Below are positions 35,670-43,654 of a stretch of DNA of 64,000 bases, one piece after another. The position numbers and the translations under genes were made by a program. The number at the start of each line of letters is the position of its first letter. Positions within the stretch are counted from its first letter, which is position 1. A model generated the notes under the pieces. That model had not been told where the DNA came from and did not search any database. It worked only from the letters and a program-made list of their open reading frames with translations. The stretch comes from Mycobacterium spongiae (lineage in GTDB: Bacteria > Actinomycetota > Actinomycetes > Mycobacteriales > Mycobacteriaceae): contig NZ_CP046600.1 of the NCBI RefSeq assembly GCF_018278905.1, positions 1,178,001 to 1,242,000 of the forward strand, read 5' to 3'.

Positions 35670-37034
35670 TTAGTGACGTGCTCGCGCCGGCGCAGACGGA
35701 CGTGTGCGGTGCGCGACGCCACTGAGGGAACGCGATGTGCGCGTGCGGCGCGCCTTGGTGAACAGGAGGACAGAATCCTGGCTCAGTGCCGCCAACCGTG
35801 CGATCCCCTGTTCAATGCCGGCGGCAAGCTGCTCTATCGCGGGCGCGGCGTCATAGGCTGCGGTGATGCCGAACACCAGTTCGTCGCCGTAGCTGAGCAC
35901 CGCAACCCCCGTGCTGAGCTGCAGCGCGGTCGGTGGGATAGGCAGCAACTGGCTCAGCTCTTGGCCCATCAGCCGTAGCCGGTGGCGTGGCCCGGGTGCG
36001 CTGGTAGCCAGGGTTACGATGCCTTGTTGCGGCAGCCGGGCCAGGGCGTTGATCGCCTTGGTGCACAACATGAAAGGCGTATTGTCGGCCGTCAGGTCGA
36101 ACAGGCTGGCGGTCTGGCGACCGAGGCACCGCGTGTTGGGGTGCGACCGCTGGTGCACCGTGCGCAGGCGCTGAATCGCGTCGTCGGACTCGACGGGGAG
36201 ATACGGCAACATGGCCGAGCTGCCATCGGTCTTCTCCCACGTGCGCAGTGAGTCCGCACGCGGTTGTTCGCCGCGCTGCAGCAGAACCGTCCGGAAGCCC
36301 TCAGTGATGGCCGCCAGCGCGACATCGTTGGCGGTGACCCCGAACTTGCGGCACACACTGTCGACGGCAACGCGGGGAACACCTACGGTGCGATATCGCC
36401 GCATGGTGGTAGCCGGGCGGGCCGGTGCCGCCCAGGTCGCCGGCCAGGTGAGGGCGCGCGCGGCGGCTTTGCAGACGGCGCCGGTGATGGTGGCAGACGT
36501 CCGCAACAACGTGTCGGCCCAGTTGTGATCGTCGATACGCGGAGAACTCGGTGCGGCACCGACACCATGGGCGAACGTATCGCGGTCGGCATCGTCGCAG
36601 AGCCTGGTAAGGAGATGGGCGGCCGAGAGGCCGTCTGCCATGCGATGGTGAACCTTCATCAAGATCGCCCACCGGTCGTCCTTGAGGCCCTCGATGATCC
36701 AGCACTCCCACGGCGGGCGATCCACGTCGAGGGGACGCTCTAGGGCGTGGGCGATGGCCCGGAACAGCTCGGCTTCGTCGCCCGGCCGGGGAAGGGCCAC
36801 TCGTCGCACGTGCTGGGTGAGGTCGAATGCTGGATAGTCAGTCCACTGGGCGGCCCCCAGCACCTGCGTACAGCGGGGAATCGCCGTAATCCGTTGTGCC
36901 AGAAATGCTGTGATGACCCCATAGTCAGGAGCCATGCCGTCAACAACGGCGACTGCGCCCAGCGCCATCGTTGGGTGCCGGTGCTGATCGCGCGCTGTGA
37001 AGAAGTCCGAATCCAATGTCGCCAATTGTGCCAT
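35670..37034 (-). CDS. Wax ester synthase/diacylglycerol acyltransferase-type protein (Rv3371-like)
   Basis: The 454-residue protein belongs to the mycobacterial WS/DGAT (Tgs) family, which joins acyl-CoA to diacylglycerol or alcohols for storage lipid. The active-site motif HHRMADG fits HHxxxDG, and ATSAPGPRHRLRLMG-like residues form the family's C-terminal signature. The ATG at 37034 gives the family-type beginning MAQLATLDSDFF; the frame is open another 23 codons upstream. It is divergent from dnaE2 and directly upstream of otsB2. The activity of the M. tuberculosis homologue is weakly characterised. Confidence 0.9.
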   Translation of the reverse strand: MAQLATLDSDFFTARDQHRHPTMALGAVAVVDGMAPDYGVITAFLAQRITAIPRCTQVLGAAQWTDYPAFDLTQHVRRVALPRPGDEAELFRAIAHALERPLDVDRPPWECWIIEGLKDDRWAILMKVHHRMADGLSAAHLLTRLCDDADRDTFAHGVGAAPSSPRIDDHNWADTLLRTSATITGAVCKAAARALTWPATWAAPARPATTMRRYRTVGVPRVAVDSVCRKFGVTANDVALAAITEGFRTVLLQRGEQPRADSLRTWEKTDGSSAMLPYLPVESDDAIQRLRTVHQRSHPNTRCLGRQTASLFDLTADNTPFMLCTKAINALARLPQQGIVTLATSAPGPRHRLRLMGQELSQLLPIPPTALQLSTGVAVLSYGDELVFGITAAYDAAPAIEQLAAGIEQGIARLAALSQDSVLLFTKARRTRTSRSLSGVAHRTRPSAPARARH

Positions 37035-37171
37035 GAGAAGTCCCGCCGTCGTTTCGACTCGTACCAGTATCGGTGGCCGGAACACCGAGTGGTAGGCCCA
37101 CAAAGTTAAAAGCGTGTTTAGTAGTTGAAGACCTGTTTAACAGCGCCGATGGGCCGACGCGTTCGAGTTCA

Positions 37172-37193
37172 TCGAACATACATTCGATACACT
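37172..37193 (+). promoter_or_regulatory. LexA (SOS) box and -10 of dnaE2
   Basis: TCGAAC-ATAC-ATTCGA (37172-37187) matches the mycobacterial SOS consensus at 11 of 12 positions. TACACT (37188-37193) abuts it and ends 6 nt before the GTG start, so LexA bound here would cover the promoter. Confidence 0.9.
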
Positions 37194-37199
37194 CGGTGC

Positions 37200-40100
37200 G
37201 TGGGCTGGAGTAACGGGCCGCCGAGTTGGGCGGAAATGGAGCGGGTGCTGGACGGCAAACCGCGCCATGCCGGTCCGCCGACGTGTGATGGTGCAGATGA
37301 CGGCCCGCGGTCGCACAGGCGCGGGACGTACCAGCCGCCGGATTCACAGGCGGCTGGCACGTTCCGCTCGGCCTTTGCGTATGCCGAGCTGCATGCGCAT
37401 TCGGCGTACAGCTTTCTCGACGGTGCCAGCACCCCGGAGGAGTTGGTCGAGGAGGCGGCCCGGCTCGATCTGCGCGCTCTCGCGCTGACCGACCACAACG
37501 GTCTGTACGGGGCGGTACGGTTCGCCGAAGCTGCGGCGGAACTCCAGGTGTCTACGGTATTCGGCGCCGAGCTGTCGCTGGGACCCGAGGCGCGCACCGA
37601 GCAACCAGATCCGCCCGGCCCGCATCTGTTGGTGCTGGCCCGCGGCCCGGAAGGGTATCGACGGTTGTCGCGACAACTGGCCGCGGCCCATCTGGCCGGC
37701 GGTGAGAAGGGTAAGCCGCGCTTCGATGTCGATACGCTGGCCGAGGCGGCCGGCGGGCACTGGCATATTTTGACAGGATGCCGTAAAGGTACTGTGCGCC
37801 AAGCGCTTTCCAATGGTGGTGCAGCAGCGGCGGAACGGGCGTTGGCCGATCTGATAGATCGGTTCACCCCCGGGCGGGTCAGCATTGAGCTGACCCACCA
37901 TGGCCACCCGCTCGACGACGAACGCAACGCGGTGCTGGCCGGGTTGGCGCCGCGTTTCGGTGTCGGCGTCGTCGCCACGACCGGGGCGCATTTCGCCCAT
38001 CCGTCCCGTAGCCGTCTGGCCATGGCGATGGGCGCGATCCGGGCCCGGCAGTCGCTGGACTCCGCCGCCGGGTGGCTTGCTCCGCTGGGTGGCTCGCATC
38101 TGCGCTCCGGCGAGGAGATGGCCCGGCTCTTCGCGCAGCGGCCCGAGGCGGTGACCGCCGCTGCCGAGCTTGGCGAGCAGTGCGCCTTCGGGTTGACGTT
38201 GATCGCGCCGCAGCTGCCGCCTTTCGATGTACCCGATGGGCACACCGAGGACAGCTGGTTGCGCCAGTTGGTCATGGAGGGTGCTGGCGACCGCTACGGA
38301 CCTACCGACCAGTCGCCCAGGGCGCGGAAAGCTTATACCCAGATCGACCATGAGCTGAAAGTTATCGCGCAACTGAGGTTTCCGGGCTATTTCCTCGTGG
38401 TGCATGACATCACCGAGTTTTGCCGGAAGAACGATATCTTGTGTCAAGGGAGGGGATCGGCGGCAAATTCCGCGGTCTGTTATGCCCTCGGCGTCACTGC
38501 TGTCGATCCGGTGGCCAATGAGCTGTTGTTCGAACGCTTCCTATCGCCAGCCCGCGATGGCCCACCCGATATCGACATCGACATCGAGTCGGATCAGCGC
38601 GAAAAGGTCATCCAATACGTCTACGACAAATATGGCCGTGACTATGCCGCCCAGGTCGCCAATGTCATCACCTACCGCAGACGCAGCGCCGTGCGCGACA
38701 TGGCCCGCGCCCTGGGCTTCTCGCAGGGGCAGCAGGACGCGTGGAGCAAGCAGCTCAGCCACTGGAACGAGCAGGTCGACGACATTGAGGGCATCCCCGA
38801 CCAGGTGATTGATCTGGCAGAACAGATTCGGAATTTGCCGCGGCATATGGGCATTCATTCCGGCGGAATGGTGATCTGTGATCGCCCGATCGCCGACGTG
38901 TGCCCGGTGGAATGGGCACGCATGGAGAATCGCAGCGTCTTGCAATGGGACAAAGACGACTGTGCGGCAATCGGTTTGGTGAAGTTCGACCTACTCGGGC
39001 TGGGCATGCTCTCGGCGCTGCATTATGCGAGAGATCTGGTGGCAGAGCACAAAGGCATTGAGGTGGACCTGGCCAGGCTCGACCTCGCCGAACCGGCGGT
39101 GTACGAGATGCTGGCGCGTGCCGATTCTGTCGGTGTGTTCCAGGTGGAGTCGCGGGCGCAAATGGCGACATTGCCAAGACTCAAACCGCGGGTGTTCTAC
39201 GACCTGGTAGTGGAGGTCGCGCTGATCCGTCCGGGGCCTATCCAGGGCGGGTCGGTGCACCCGTACATCCGAAGACGCAACGGCATCGATCCGGTCGTCT
39301 ACGAGCATCCATCCATGGCAGCTGCGCTGCGAAAGACGCTGGGAGTGCCGCTTTTTCAAGAACAGCTGATGCAGCTCGCGGTCGACTGCGCCGGTTTCTC
39401 CGCAGCCGAGGCCGACCAACTCCGCCGTGCCATGGGGTCCAAACGGTCAACTGAACGCATGCAACGGTTGCGTGGTCGGTTCTACGACGGCATGCGCACA
39501 CTCCACGGTGCGCCCGACGAGGTGATCGACCGGATCTATGAGAAGCTGGAAGCGTTCGCCAATTTTGGCTTCCCCGAGAGCCACGCGCTCAGTTTCGCGT
39601 CATTGGTGTTCTATTCCTCGTGGTTCAAGCTGCACCACCCGGCGGCGTTCTGCGCGGCGTTGCTGCGCGCGCAGCCGATGGGCTTCTATTCGCCGCAGTC
39701 ACTGGTGGCCGATGCGCGCAGGCATGGCGTGGTGGTACATGGACCCGATGTCAACGCCAGTCTGGCGCATGCCACGCTCGAGAATGCCGGAACGGAGGTG
39801 CGCCTCGGTCTCGGTACCGTCCGCCATATCGGCGACGACCTCGCCGAAAAACTGGCCGAGGAACGAAAATCCCACGGCCCGTTCGCTTCCCTGCTGGACT
39901 TGACCTCCCGGCTGCAATTGAGTGTGCCGCAGACCGAAGCGCTGGCGACGGCCGGAGCGCTGGGCTGTTTGGGGATGTCTCGCCGGGGGGCGCTGTGGGC
40001 GGCCGGGGCCGCAGCCACCCAACGGCCGGACCGACTACCCGGGGTGGGCTCGTCGTCGCACATCCCAGCCTTGCCGGGAATGAGCGAGCTGGAGCTGGCC

Positions 40101-40493
40101 GCCGCCGACGTATGGGCCACCGGCATCTCCCCGGATAGTTATCCGACGCAGTTCCTGCGGGCAGATCTGGACGCTATGGGGGTGGTGCCCGCGGACGCAC
40201 TGGGATCGGTACCCGACGGCGACCGGGTGTTGATCGCTGGTGCGGTGACCCATCGGCAGCGCCCGGGGACGGCCCGAGGGGTGACGTTTATCAACCTCGA
40301 GGACGAGACCGGGATGGTCAACGTGCTCTGTACCCCGGGAGTGTGGGTGCGGCATCGCAAGCTGGCGTACACGGCACCGGCGCTGCTGATTCGCGGCCAA
40401 GTCCAAAACGCCAGCGGCGCGGTCACCGTCGTGGCCGAGCGGATGGGCCGCATTTCCCTCGAGGTGGGCTCGCGTTCGCGTGATTTCCGCTAG
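37200..40493 (+). CDS. dnaE2: DnaE2, error-prone DNA polymerase III alpha
   Basis: The 1097-residue C-family polymerase performs SOS mutagenic translesion synthesis with ImuA'/ImuB. The N-terminal PHP domain starts ELHAHSAYSFLDGAS. The palm has the catalytic aspartates in DGPPDIDIDIESDQ, fingers and helix-hairpin regions follow, and an OB domain ends in GQVQNASGAVTVVAERMG. Start GTG 37200 (VGWSNGPPSWAEMERV) matches M. tuberculosis; the frame upstream to 37125 would overlap the SOS box. There is no Shine-Dalgarno, and the transcript is probably leaderless. Confidence 0.96.
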   Translation: MGWSNGPPSWAEMERVLDGKPRHAGPPTCDGADDGPRSHRRGTYQPPDSQAAGTFRSAFAYAELHAHSAYSFLDGASTPEELVEEAARLDLRALALTDHNGLYGAVRFAEAAAELQVSTVFGAELSLGPEARTEQPDPPGPHLLVLARGPEGYRRLSRQLAAAHLAGGEKGKPRFDVDTLAEAAGGHWHILTGCRKGTVRQALSNGGAAAAERALADLIDRFTPGRVSIELTHHGHPLDDERNAVLAGLAPRFGVGVVATTGAHFAHPSRSRLAMAMGAIRARQSLDSAAGWLAPLGGSHLRSGEEMARLFAQRPEAVTAAAELGEQCAFGLTLIAPQLPPFDVPDGHTEDSWLRQLVMEGAGDRYGPTDQSPRARKAYTQIDHELKVIAQLRFPGYFLVVHDITEFCRKNDILCQGRGSAANSAVCYALGVTAVDPVANELLFERFLSPARDGPPDIDIDIESDQREKVIQYVYDKYGRDYAAQVANVITYRRRSAVRDMARALGFSQGQQDAWSKQLSHWNEQVDDIEGIPDQVIDLAEQIRNLPRHMGIHSGGMVICDRPIADVCPVEWARMENRSVLQWDKDDCAAIGLVKFDLLGLGMLSALHYARDLVAEHKGIEVDLARLDLAEPAVYEMLARADSVGVFQVESRAQMATLPRLKPRVFYDLVVEVALIRPGPIQGGSVHPYIRRRNGIDPVVYEHPSMAAALRKTLGVPLFQEQLMQLAVDCAGFSAAEADQLRRAMGSKRSTERMQRLRGRFYDGMRTLHGAPDEVIDRIYEKLEAFANFGFPESHALSFASLVFYSSWFKLHHPAAFCAALLRAQPMGFYSPQSLVADARRHGVVVHGPDVNASLAHATLENAGTEVRLGLGTVRHIGDDLAEKLAEERKSHGPFASLLDLTSRLQLSVPQTEALATAGALGCLGMSRRGALWAAGAAATQRPDRLPGVGSSSHIPALPGMSELELAAADVWATGISPDSYPTQFLRADLDAMGVVPADALGSVPDGDRVLIAGAVTHRQRPGTARGVTFINLEDETGMVNVLCTPGVWVRHRKLAYTAPALLIRGQVQNASGAVTVVAERMGRISLEVGSRSRDFR

Positions 40494-40544
40494 CCGCTAG
40501 TGTGCGCCAACAGTGAAACGTGGAATTCACTGTCGGCCCGGCTG

Positions 40545-40955
40545 CTAGCCGGTGGGCGTCGTCCACACCCGGCTAGGAGTGATTTTCAGCAGTGTGCTGT
40601 ATGCCGCGATCGCCTCGGTCAGACCGAATGCCGCGGCGTCGTCGCGATACTTGGCCCAGTACGGTTCGTCGTCGCGGCAGTCGACATCGGTGGCGGCTAC
40701 GGCAGCAGTCCCACCCACCACGACGATCCCGCCGCCGTTGCCGTCCGAGTCCAGGTTCAGGCTGACCTCGGGATGGGAGTTGATATGGGCAATCTTGGCC
40801 GCCTTCGGCATGGAGTACACGCTCAGATTGGTCCCGTCGAAGTAGAACCAAACCAGCCGCGGAACGGGCCGGCCCGATCTGGCGACGGTGGTCAGCCACC
40901 CATAGTGATCTGAGGTGAGCCTGCTAGAGACCTCTTGTGTCAGTTCGACGCTCAT
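40545..40955 (-). CDS. PNPOx-fold F420/flavin-type protein (Rv3369-like)
   Basis: From ATG 40955 the product is 136 residues with the split-barrel fold of pyridoxamine-oxidase-like F420-binding proteins: GWLTTVARSGRPVPRLVWFYFDG, then SVYSMPKAAKIAHINSHPEVSLNL. The Rv3369 family is assigned to this superfamily, but its reaction is unknown. A TACATT box (minus strand) ends 7 nt before ATG 40955, supporting that start over GTG 40976. It diverges from the nitroreductase gene with only 23 bp between, so promoters overlap. Confidence 0.85.
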   Translation of the reverse strand: MSVELTQEVSSRLTSDHYGWLTTVARSGRPVPRLVWFYFDGTNLSVYSMPKAAKIAHINSHPEVSLNLDSDGNGGGIVVVGGTAAVAATDVDCRDDEPYWAKYRDDAAAFGLTEAIAAYSTLLKITPSRVWTTPTG

Positions 40956-40978
40956 GAGGCCAAATGTAGTCTCCACTC

Positions 40979-41623
40979 ATGGCCCTCAACTTGTCCGTCG
41001 ATGAAGTCCTCACCACTACCCGCTCGGTCCGCAAACGCCTCGACCTCGACAAGCCGGTGCCGCGCGCCGTGCTGATGGAATGTCTTGAATTGGCGTTACA
41101 AGCGCCCACCGGTTCCAACGCACAGGGCTGGCAGTGGGTGTTCGTCGAGGATGCCGAAAAGCGGAAGGCCATTGCCGATATCTACCTGACCAACGCCCGG
41201 GGCTACCTCAGCATGCCCGCACCGGAGTACCCCGAGGGCGACACCCGCGGTGATCGGATGGGCCCAGTCCGTGATTCCGCGACCTATCTTGCCGAGCACA
41301 TGCACGAGGTGCCGGTCCTGATGATCCCCTGCCTGCAGGGCCGCGCCGACGAAGCGCCGCTGTTCAGCGCGTCGTTCTGGGCTTCGTTGTTTCCGGCGGT
41401 GTGGAGTTTCTGTCTGGCGCTGCGTTCCCGGGGACTGGGCTCTTGCTGGACGACGCTGCACCTGCTTGGCGAAGGCGAGCGACAAGCGGCCGAGGTGGTC
41501 GGCATTCCCTACGACCAATACAGCCAGGGCGGGTCGTTTCCGATCGCCTACACCAAAGGCACCGATTTTCGGCCGGCGAAGCGGCTGCCCGCCGAATCCC
41601 TGACGCATTGGAATAGCTGGTAA
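40979..41623 (+). CDS. Nitroreductase-family flavoprotein (Rv3368c-like)
   Basis: The 214-residue FMN protein has the nitroreductase start TTTRSVRKRLDLDKPV with its phosphate-binding Arg-Ser-Arg-like region, LALQAPTGSNAQGWQW and the late GLGSCWTTLHLL. It has the same length as Rv3368c. Substrate is unknown. The likely -10 TAGTCT lies 6 nt before the ATG, without a ribosome site. It shares the intergenic region with the PNPOx-fold gene and converges with the tRNA methyltransferase gene with no gap. Confidence 0.9.
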   Translation: MALNLSVDEVLTTTRSVRKRLDLDKPVPRAVLMECLELALQAPTGSNAQGWQWVFVEDAEKRKAIADIYLTNARGYLSMPAPEYPEGDTRGDRMGPVRDSATYLAEHMHEVPVLMIPCLQGRADEAPLFSASFWASLFPAVWSFCLALRSRGLGSCWTTLHLLGEGERQAAEVVGIPYDQYSQGGSFPIAYTKGTDFRPAKRLPAESLTHWNSW

Positions 41624-42088
41624 CTAGATCGCCCCGGCATAGCCGTGCTGTCGCCAGGCTTCGTAGGCGGCTACCGCCGCGGCATTGGACAAGTTCAGCG
41701 ACCGCCGACCCGCGAGCATGGGAATGCGCACCTGCTCGGTGATGTGGGAGTCGGCCAAGGTCGCCGCGTCCAGTCCGGTGGGTTCCGGCCCGAACATCAG
41801 CACATCGCCGGCCCGGTACTCGATCTCGGTGAACGCCGTGGTGGCCTTCGCGCTGAACGCGAATACGTGCGCCGGCGACAGCAGATCCCACGCGGACTGC
41901 AGCGACGCATGAACGGTGACTGACGCCAGGTCGTGATAGTCGAGTCCGGCTCGCCGGAGCTTGGGTTCGGACAGATCGAAACCCAGCGGCTCTACCAGGT
42001 GCAGCTCGCAGCCGGTCGCCGCGGCGGTCCGGATGGCGTTGCCAGTGTTGGGGGCGATGCGTGGGGAAACGAACAGCAGTTTGAACAC
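41624..42088 (-). CDS. spoU: SpoU-family tRNA 2'-O-methyltransferase (TrmL-like)
   Basis: The 154-residue SPOUT protein has the TrmL pattern: SPRIAPNTGNAIRTAAATGCELHLVEPLGF, the knot motifs VLMFGPEPTGLD and IPMLAGRRSLNLSNAAAVAAYE. TrmL methylates the wobble nucleotide of tRNA-Leu; the M. tuberculosis homologue is Rv3366 (154 aa). It diverges from the FAD reductase gene over 81 bp. PE_PGRS51 (Rv3367), its M. tuberculosis neighbour, is absent. Confidence 0.93.
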   Translation of the reverse strand: MFKLLFVSPRIAPNTGNAIRTAAATGCELHLVEPLGFDLSEPKLRRAGLDYHDLASVTVHASLQSAWDLLSPAHVFAFSAKATTAFTEIEYRAGDVLMFGPEPTGLDAATLADSHITEQVRIPMLAGRRSLNLSNAAAVAAYEAWRQHGYAGAI

Positions 42089-42156
42089 AACTCAGTATCT
42101 TCCCGGCGCAGTGCTTCGAGGGCGCGTCGACCATGTCCACTTCGCTCGCCGGTGTC

Positions 42157-42162
42157 TATCAT
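42157..42162 (+). promoter_or_regulatory. Likely -10 of the FAD reductase gene
   Basis: TATCAT ends 7 nt before GTG 42170, and no ribosome site is present: a leaderless layout. Confidence 0.45.
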
Positions 42163-42169
42163 CCTCCAG

Positions 42170-43306
42170 GTGAGATGTCCGGCCCAATCAATTGATATTG
42201 TTATTATCGGCGCAGGCCCTGCGGGAATTTCTACAGCCTTGCACCTTCTTCGGCGGAATCCAGAGTGGGCTGAGCGCATGATTATCGTTGAAAAGGCCGT
42301 TCACCCACGTCATAAATTATGCGGAGGTGCCGTGACCAAACTGGGGACAAGAACTTTACAATCCCTGGGACTTCCGACGCCACCGCCGATACCGCATGCA
42401 ATCGTTCGTGACGCGCATTTAAAGTACCGACAGCTTACTATTCACGTGCGTCGCGATCCTATGCTTTGGGTTGCGCATCGCGACGAATTTGACCATTGGT
42501 TGGTAAATGTTGCCAAAGAGCACGGTATAGTCATTTGTGAGAATCAGCTTGTTGAAAATATCGTATTTGAAAAGGGAATTGCCTTTGTGAAAACGCGCGA
42601 GGTGACCTACCGAACAAAGGTGGTTGTTGGCGCGGATGGTTCGCGAGGAATCTCACGGCGAGTCTTGTATTCGCCGACCGAAGCGCGTGGACGAGTCGCA
42701 CGAGTCTTGGAGGTTGTTGGGCCGACATCGTTGTCAACACCGACTTTTGACGGGCTGTCAGCCCTATTTGATTTTACGGACGTGAGTCAAGACCTGCAGG
42801 GGTATGCTTGGGACTTCCCCTCCTTTGTGCAGGGGCAGGCGCACTTTAATCGCGGTATATATGATGCACGCGCGGCGCGCCAGCGTCCGAAAGGGCAATT
42901 GCCGAAGCTATTGGAGAAGTTTCTTCGTGAGCATCATACGAATCCCGATAGTGTAGGCATACAAGGTCATCCCATTCACTGGTTCAGTCCACGCAATCGG
43001 CTGGCCATTCCCGGAATGCTCGTGGTTGGCGATTCGGCAGGTGCGGAGCCTCTGTTCGGCGAGGGCATTGGGCCAGCTTTGGCCGGCGGCGCCATCGCTG
43101 CAAACGCCATTCAAGCTGCCTTTGAACGGAATGACTTCCGCTTCCGGGGGTATCGTTGGCAACTCTTATCGTCCAGGCTGGGCGCTTACCTGATGTGGCG
43201 TTGGTATGTGGCGTGGTGGAGCTATCGATTGAGTGGACACCCCTGGTTTATGCGCACACTGTGGGTGATTGCGGCGATCATAAATCGCACAGCACGAGGG
43301 AAATAG
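42170..43306 (+). CDS. Geranylgeranyl reductase-family FAD oxidoreductase, atypical base composition
   Basis: The 378-residue protein has an N-terminal dinucleotide motif (IIGAGPAGIS), the family cysteine motif KLCGGAVT, and the second FAD motif VVGDSAGAEPLFGEGIGPAL. This is the pattern of GGR-type reductases that saturate isoprenoid chains. A hydrophobic C-terminus (LMWRWYVAWWSY, FMRTLWVIAAII) suggests membrane contact. Codons such as TTA, AAA, AAT and ATT are frequent and the GC content is visibly below the neighbours, a sign of recent transfer. It sits between spoU and the conservon, where M. tuberculosis has no gene. Substrate unknown. Confidence 0.85.
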   Translation: MRCPAQSIDIVIIGAGPAGISTALHLLRRNPEWAERMIIVEKAVHPRHKLCGGAVTKLGTRTLQSLGLPTPPPIPHAIVRDAHLKYRQLTIHVRRDPMLWVAHRDEFDHWLVNVAKEHGIVICENQLVENIVFEKGIAFVKTREVTYRTKVVVGADGSRGISRRVLYSPTEARGRVARVLEVVGPTSLSTPTFDGLSALFDFTDVSQDLQGYAWDFPSFVQGQAHFNRGIYDARAARQRPKGQLPKLLEKFLREHHTNPDSVGIQGHPIHWFSPRNRLAIPGMLVVGDSAGAEPLFGEGIGPALAGGAIAANAIQAAFERNDFRFRGYRWQLLSSRLGAYLMWRWYVAWWSYRLSGHPWFMRTLWVIAAIINRTARGK

Positions 43307-43654
43307 TCTCGGTCGCTGCGACGGTTGGGTTCGGGCAACTCGGATAGGGCAGGCCGAGGCGAGGCCGTCTGCGGGACCTCCCTGAGCGCGCGGTTGGCCG
43401 TACACACCAACGATGTGGTCTCGGCCCTTGACTGACGCGGGACACTCACGCGCGAGCTGCTATCTGGTCAATAACAATTGCGATGACCTCTGCTCTGCCT
43501 ACCCTGGAGCCTGTCATACTCGTCGGATTGCCAGGCGTCTCCGTTCGCGCCCCGCTGGCTGGGGCGGACGGAATAAAGCAGGAAGTTTAATGAGCCTCTC
43601 CATTCTGCGCGTGCCACCTATCGGGGATGCGGCCGGTCGCGCGGCCGAAGCCAC
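43307..43654. other. Intergenic region of 348 bp before the conservon
   Basis: I see no supported gene, repeat or clear promoter. Short frames on both strands lack ribosome sites. It probably holds the promoter of the sensor kinase-like gene. Confidence 0.5.
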
